Below, in pieces: positions 45,028 to 47,032 of a DNA stretch of 47,032 bases. The position numbers were made by a program, and so were the translations under genes. The notes beneath the pieces are model-generated. The model saw only the letters and a list, made by a program, of their open reading frames with translations. It searched no databases and had not been told where the DNA came from. The stretch's first letter is position 1. Every line of letters starts with the position of its first letter. The DNA comes from an uncultured Colwellia sp. (GTDB taxonomy: Bacteria; Pseudomonadota; Gammaproteobacteria; Enterobacterales; Alteromonadaceae): contig CAJXQI010000027.1 of NCBI GenBank assembly GCA_913058395.1, forward strand, positions 1 to 47,032, in the 5' to 3' direction.

Positions 45028-45137
45028 TCTTGTTGTTCAAACTAGATTATTTTAAAAGATCATTAAGCTAGTGCTTTTTTAAAATAACAACTACAAAACT
45101 TATAATATTAAAACTTAACGCATTTAGGGAATTTGTC

Positions 45138-47000
45138 ATGCCAAAATTACGCTCAGCAACCTCGACTCAAGGCCGAAATATGGCAGGCGCGCGTGCGCTC
45201 TGGCGTGCAACAGGCATGACTGATGGCGATTTTGGCAAACCTATTATTGCTGTAGTTAACTCTTTTACGCAGTTTGTTCCTGGCCATGTACATTTAAAAG
45301 ATATGGGGCAATTAGTTGCTGGCGCAATTGAAGAAGCTGGCGGAGTTGCGAAAGAGTTTAATACCATTGCTGTTGATGATGGTATCGCTATGGGGCATAG
45401 CGGTATGCTTTATAGTTTACCGTCTCGCGACTTAATTGCTGACTCAGTAGAGTATATGGTAAATGCCCATTGTGCTGATGCAATGGTGTGTATTTCAAAC
45501 TGTGACAAAATCACTCCAGGCATGTTGATGGCAGCGATGCGTTTAAATATTCCAGTGATTTTTGTTTCAGGCGGACCAATGGAAGCAGGTAAAACTAAGC
45601 TTTCAGACCAAATTATCAAACTAGATTTAGTTGATGCCATGATCCAAGGTGCGGATCCAAAAGTATCTGATGAGCAATCAGATCAAGTTGAACGTTCGGC
45701 TTGTCCAACCTGTGGTTCTTGTTCTGGTATGTTCACCGCGAATTCAATGAACTGTTTAGCTGAAGCGTTAGGTTTAGCATTACCGGGTAACGGTTCAATG
45801 TTGGCAACTCATGCTGACAGAGAACAGCTATTTTTAGATGCTGGTAAACAAATTGTTGCATTGACTAAACGTTACTATCAACAAAACGACGAGTCAGCAT
45901 TGCCACGCAATATTGCTAATAAAGACTCCTTCTCAAATGCCATGTGTTTAGATATTGCTATGGGCGGTTCAACTAATACCATTTTGCATTTACTCGCCAC
46001 TGCACAAGAAGCTGAAATAGATTACACCATGGCAGATATGGATAAACTATCACGTATTGTGCCTCAGCTTTGTAAGGTTGCACCATCGACACCTGAGTAT
46101 CATATGGAAGATGTCCATCGTGCTGGCGGTGTTATTGCTATTTTGGGCGAACTAGCTCGTGCTAATTTATTAACTACAGATGTGCCAAATGTTTTGGGTA
46201 CCACGTTAGCTGATGTTATCGCAAAATATGATATCAAAGTTACAGAAGATGAAGCGGTTAAAAAATTCTATCGTGCAGGTCCTGCTGGCATTCGTACCAC
46301 AAAAGCCTTTAGCCAAGATTGTCGTTGGGACACCTTGGATGATGACCGAGCTAATGGCTGTATTCGCAGTCTGGAACATGCTTTTTCAACTGAAGGTGGC
46401 TTAGCGGTACTTTCAGGTAATATTGCCGTTGATGGCTGTGTTGTTAAAACTGCAGGCGTGAGTGACGATAACTTAGTATTTACCGGTTCTGCTCATATAT
46501 TTGAAAGCCAAGACGCTGCCGTAGCTGGTATTTTAGACGGCAAGGTTGTTGCTGGCGAAGTGGTAGTAATTCGTTACGAAGGCCCTAAAGGCGGGCCTGG
46601 CATGCAAGAAATGCTTTACCCAACCACTTACTTAAAATCTATGGGCTTAGGTAAGGCGTGTGCGCTATTAACTGATGGTCGATTTTCTGGTGGTACATCA
46701 GGTTTATCGATTGGTCATGTATCACCTGAAGCTGCTGATGGCGGTACGATTGCCTTAGTTGAGCAAGGTGACATTATTCATATTGATATTCCTACTCGTG
46801 CAATTACATTACAAGTGTCAGCTGAAGAGCTTGCGACTCGTCGTGCTGCGATGGAAGCTAAAGATAAAAAAGCTTGGCAGCCAGTTGATCGAGTTCGTCC
46901 AATTAGTTATGCCCTGAAGAACTACGCCATGCTAGCAACCAGTGCCGATAAAGGCGCAGTTCGCAATAGAGCCTTACTTGATGGCTTGGTGGAAAAATAA
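45138..47000 (+). CDS. ilvD: Dihydroxy-acid dehydratase IlvD
   Basis: IlvD dehydrates the dihydroxy acids to 2-oxo acids with an iron-sulfur cluster. The 620-residue product (E. coli 616) starts [27 protein letters not shown]. The cluster cysteines are Cys122 (in CISNCDK) and Cys195 (in [11 protein letters not shown]), both at the E. coli positions, with [19 protein letters not shown] and [19 protein letters not shown] also present. TTTAGGGAATTTGTC before the ATG contains AGGG as SD. The next gene starts two bases after its stop. Confidence 0.97.
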   Translation: MPKLRSATSTQGRNMAGARALWRATGMTDGDFGKPIIAVVNSFTQFVPGHVHLKDMGQLVAGAIEEAGGVAKEFNTIAVDDGIAMGHSGMLYSLPSRDLIADSVEYMVNAHCADAMVCISNCDKITPGMLMAAMRLNIPVIFVSGGPMEAGKTKLSDQIIKLDLVDAMIQGADPKVSDEQSDQVERSACPTCGSCSGMFTANSMNCLAEALGLALPGNGSMLATHADREQLFLDAGKQIVALTKRYYQQNDESALPRNIANKDSFSNAMCLDIAMGGSTNTILHLLATAQEAEIDYTMADMDKLSRIVPQLCKVAPSTPEYHMEDVHRAGGVIAILGELARANLLTTDVPNVLGTTLADVIAKYDIKVTEDEAVKKFYRAGPAGIRTTKAFSQDCRWDTLDDDRANGCIRSLEHAFSTEGGLAVLSGNIAVDGCVVKTAGVSDDNLVFTGSAHIFESQDAAVAGILDGKVVAGEVVVIRYEGPKGGPGMQEMLYPTTYLKSMGLGKACALLTDGRFSGGTSGLSIGHVSPEAADGGTIALVEQGDIIHIDIPTRAITLQVSAEELATRRAAMEAKDKKAWQPVDRVRPISYALKNYAMLATSADKGAVRNRALLDGLVEK

Positions 47001-47002
47001 TA

Positions 47003-47032
47003 ATGTCGCAGCATAAATTGAAAAATTACGCA
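47003..47032 (+). CDS. ilvA: Start of the next operon gene, probably ilvA (partial)
   Basis: An ATG at 47003, two bases after the ilvD stop, opens a frame of ten codons (MSQHKLKNYA) before the window ends. In ilvGMEDA operons threonine dehydratase IlvA follows ilvD at this place. The name rests on context only. Confidence 0.55.
   Translation, partial: MSQHKLKNYA

Noticed and set aside
1-47032. CRISPR array, tRNA genes, prophage or transposase genes
   Set aside because: No spaced direct repeats, cloverleaf sequences or integrase/transposase frames were found in the window; the only mobile-like unit is the small inverted-repeat element at 4965-5133.

Overview
The window is chromosomal DNA of a marine gammaproteobacterium. 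The low-GC coding style, the protein sequences and the gene set (DUF2982, DUF484, DUF3630 and DUF523 relatives, many GGDEF proteins) point to Alteromonadales, most probably the Colwelliaceae (Colwellia/Thalassotalea type). This assignment is by recognition, not by a database search. Several blocks keep the order seen around 85-87 min of the E. coli map: ubiD-fre; hemYXDC-cyaY-lptM-dapF-DUF484-yigB-uvrD; rarD-yigI-recQ; ilvC-ilvY-comM-ilvGMED(A). The window starts at the end of an rRNA operon.

Layout. 1-320: 3' end of a 5S rRNA gene, its terminator and a decayed second 5S copy. 389-886: a small exported-protein gene broken by one in-frame TAG. 1027-4126: a periplasmic binding protein, ubiD and fre. 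4216-5441: a DUF2982 membrane protein, a MITE-like inverted-repeat element and arfA, whose stop codon lies in the loop of a long hairpin. 5498-10203 (minus): cyaY-hemC-hemD-hemX-hemY, joining frataxin to tetrapyrrole synthesis. 10314-16332 (plus): lptM-lysA-dapF-DUF484-yigB and uvrD. 16360-23564: a two-receiver diguanylate cyclase, rarD, yigI, recQ, cytochrome c, DUF3630, DUF523 and a GGDEF protein with a broken active-site motif. 23804-28617: a DUF885 lipoprotein peptidase, a c-di-GMP-I riboswitch region, a TPR/degenerate-GGDEF membrane protein and small unknown genes. 28859-35186: tesB, a YbdG-type channel, a YihG-type acyltransferase, a perfect CRP half-site palindrome, proBA and a conserved unknown. 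35351-37186: TPR-GGDEF protein. 37345-47032: the branched-chain amino acid block with ilvC, ilvY and its operator, comM, the ilvL leader and attenuator, ilvG-ilvM-ilvE-ilvD and the first codons of a gene that should be ilvA.

The most unusual region is 25581-25791. The minus strand carries a well-formed promoter (TTTACA, 16 nt, TATAAT), a small 5' hairpin and a near-consensus c-di-GMP-I (GEMM) aptamer, but no gene follows on that strand: the transcript would run antisense into the 3' end of the DUF885 gene. About 65 nt further on, the plus strand carries a second, degenerate GEMM-like sequence in mirror orientation, so the minus RNA contains the aptamer and a partial complement of it. Four GGDEF-family proteins, two of them with broken motifs, are encoded within about 20 kb. 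Other points of interest are the arfA hairpin with a degron-like C terminus, the absence of cyaA and xerC from loci where they normally sit, and the branched-chain leader peptide and attenuator.
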